Assembly (NCBI GenBank): GCA_017483235.1
Contig: JAFULE010000183.1
Coordinates: forward strand, 1-13,849
DNA length: 13,849 bases
Source: Faecalibacterium sp.
Lineage (GTDB): Bacteria > Bacillota > Clostridia > Oscillospirales > Ruminococcaceae
Direction: 5' to 3'
The notes beneath the pieces were generated by a model. That model made no database searches. It was not told the DNA's origin and was given only the letters and a program-made list of their open reading frames with translations. A program made the position numbers and the translations under genes. Shown one piece after another: positions 13,614-13,849 of the stretch. Numbering within the stretch: position 1 is the stretch's first letter; every line of letters starts with the position of its first letter.

Positions 13614-13849
13614 TCAGCGGCGGACGCGGGCAGCTTCGGCCTTGCAGCGGCCTACCTTGGTGTTGTCGGTGCACACGTCGTCCAGCGCGTCAATGGGGTG
13701 GGGTGCTTCCTGATAGCGGTAGTCCCGGCCATTGTGGGTGATATATTCCTTGATGACGGTGTGGCTGGCCACCGCGTTCAGGTTGTGGTTTACCATGTTC
13801 TGATACCGGAAGAAATCGGCGTCGTCGGGCAGGGCAAGCACCTCGCAGT
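13614..13849 (-). CDS. 3' end of an unrecognised protein gene (partial)
   Basis: An open minus-strand frame enters from the right edge and ends with TGA at 13614-13616, giving 77 visible residues. They are hydrophilic and mixed (LPDDADFFRYQNMVNHNLN, then IKEYITHNGRDYRYQ), with no membrane segment and a basic C-terminus (AARVRR). The true start lies outside the window; an internal GTG at 13841 is not a convincing start. A good terminator follows closely, which supports a real gene. I do not recognise the family from this fragment. Confidence 0.65.
   Translation of the reverse strand, partial: CEVLALPDDADFFRYQNMVNHNLNAVASHTVIKEYITHNGRDYRYQEAPHPIDALDDVCTDNTKVGRCKAEAARVRR

Overview
The window looks like chromosomal DNA from a GC-rich gut Clostridium relative, most like the Faecalibacterium/Gemmiger/Subdoligranulum group of the Oscillospiraceae. 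The basis is protein content, strong AGGAGG-type ribosome sites, sigma-A-type promoters and U-tract terminators. This assignment is inference, because there is no rRNA or other taxonomic marker. I see no mobile element, CRISPR array, tRNA or rRNA.

Layout. (1) 1-2129, plus strand: the end of a dTDP-L-rhamnose operon, with the tail of a probable rfbA, then rfbD, rfbB and a terminator. (2) 2157-4050, plus: an M3-family metallopeptidase with its own promoter and terminator. (3) 4047-5504, plus: a trigger-factor chaperone with an altered ribosome-docking signature. It ends in a palindromic terminator shared with the convergent next unit. (4) 5567-7100, minus: an MFS drug-efflux-type transporter behind a leader of about 300 nt. 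The leader holds a 15-residue upstream ORF followed by an intrinsic terminator, the arrangement of a ribosome-controlled attenuator. (5) 7115-9078, minus: an oligopeptide-binding lipoprotein gene with its own promoter, leader hairpins and terminator. (6) 9141-13494, minus: the oligopeptide ABC transporter operon oppB-oppC-oppD-oppF, also with a terminator-like hairpin between promoter and first gene. (7) 13544-13849, minus: the 3' end of an unrecognised gene and its terminator.

How the genes work together. rfbA/D/B supply dTDP-rhamnose for surface polysaccharide. OppA captures peptides outside the membrane, OppB/C form the channel, OppD/F drive it with ATP, and the cytoplasmic M3 peptidase could degrade the imported peptides.

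The strongest oddity is the oligopeptide-binding protein, which reads as a circular permutation. The segment that normally forms the C-terminus of this family (about 75 residues) lies directly after the signal peptide. The protein then runs from the normal N-terminus and stops where the moved segment would normally begin. It also carries a textbook Tat motif joined to a lipobox. The second theme is conditional termination: several units have a hairpin plus T-run between promoter and start codon, most convincingly the MFS gene and the opp operon.
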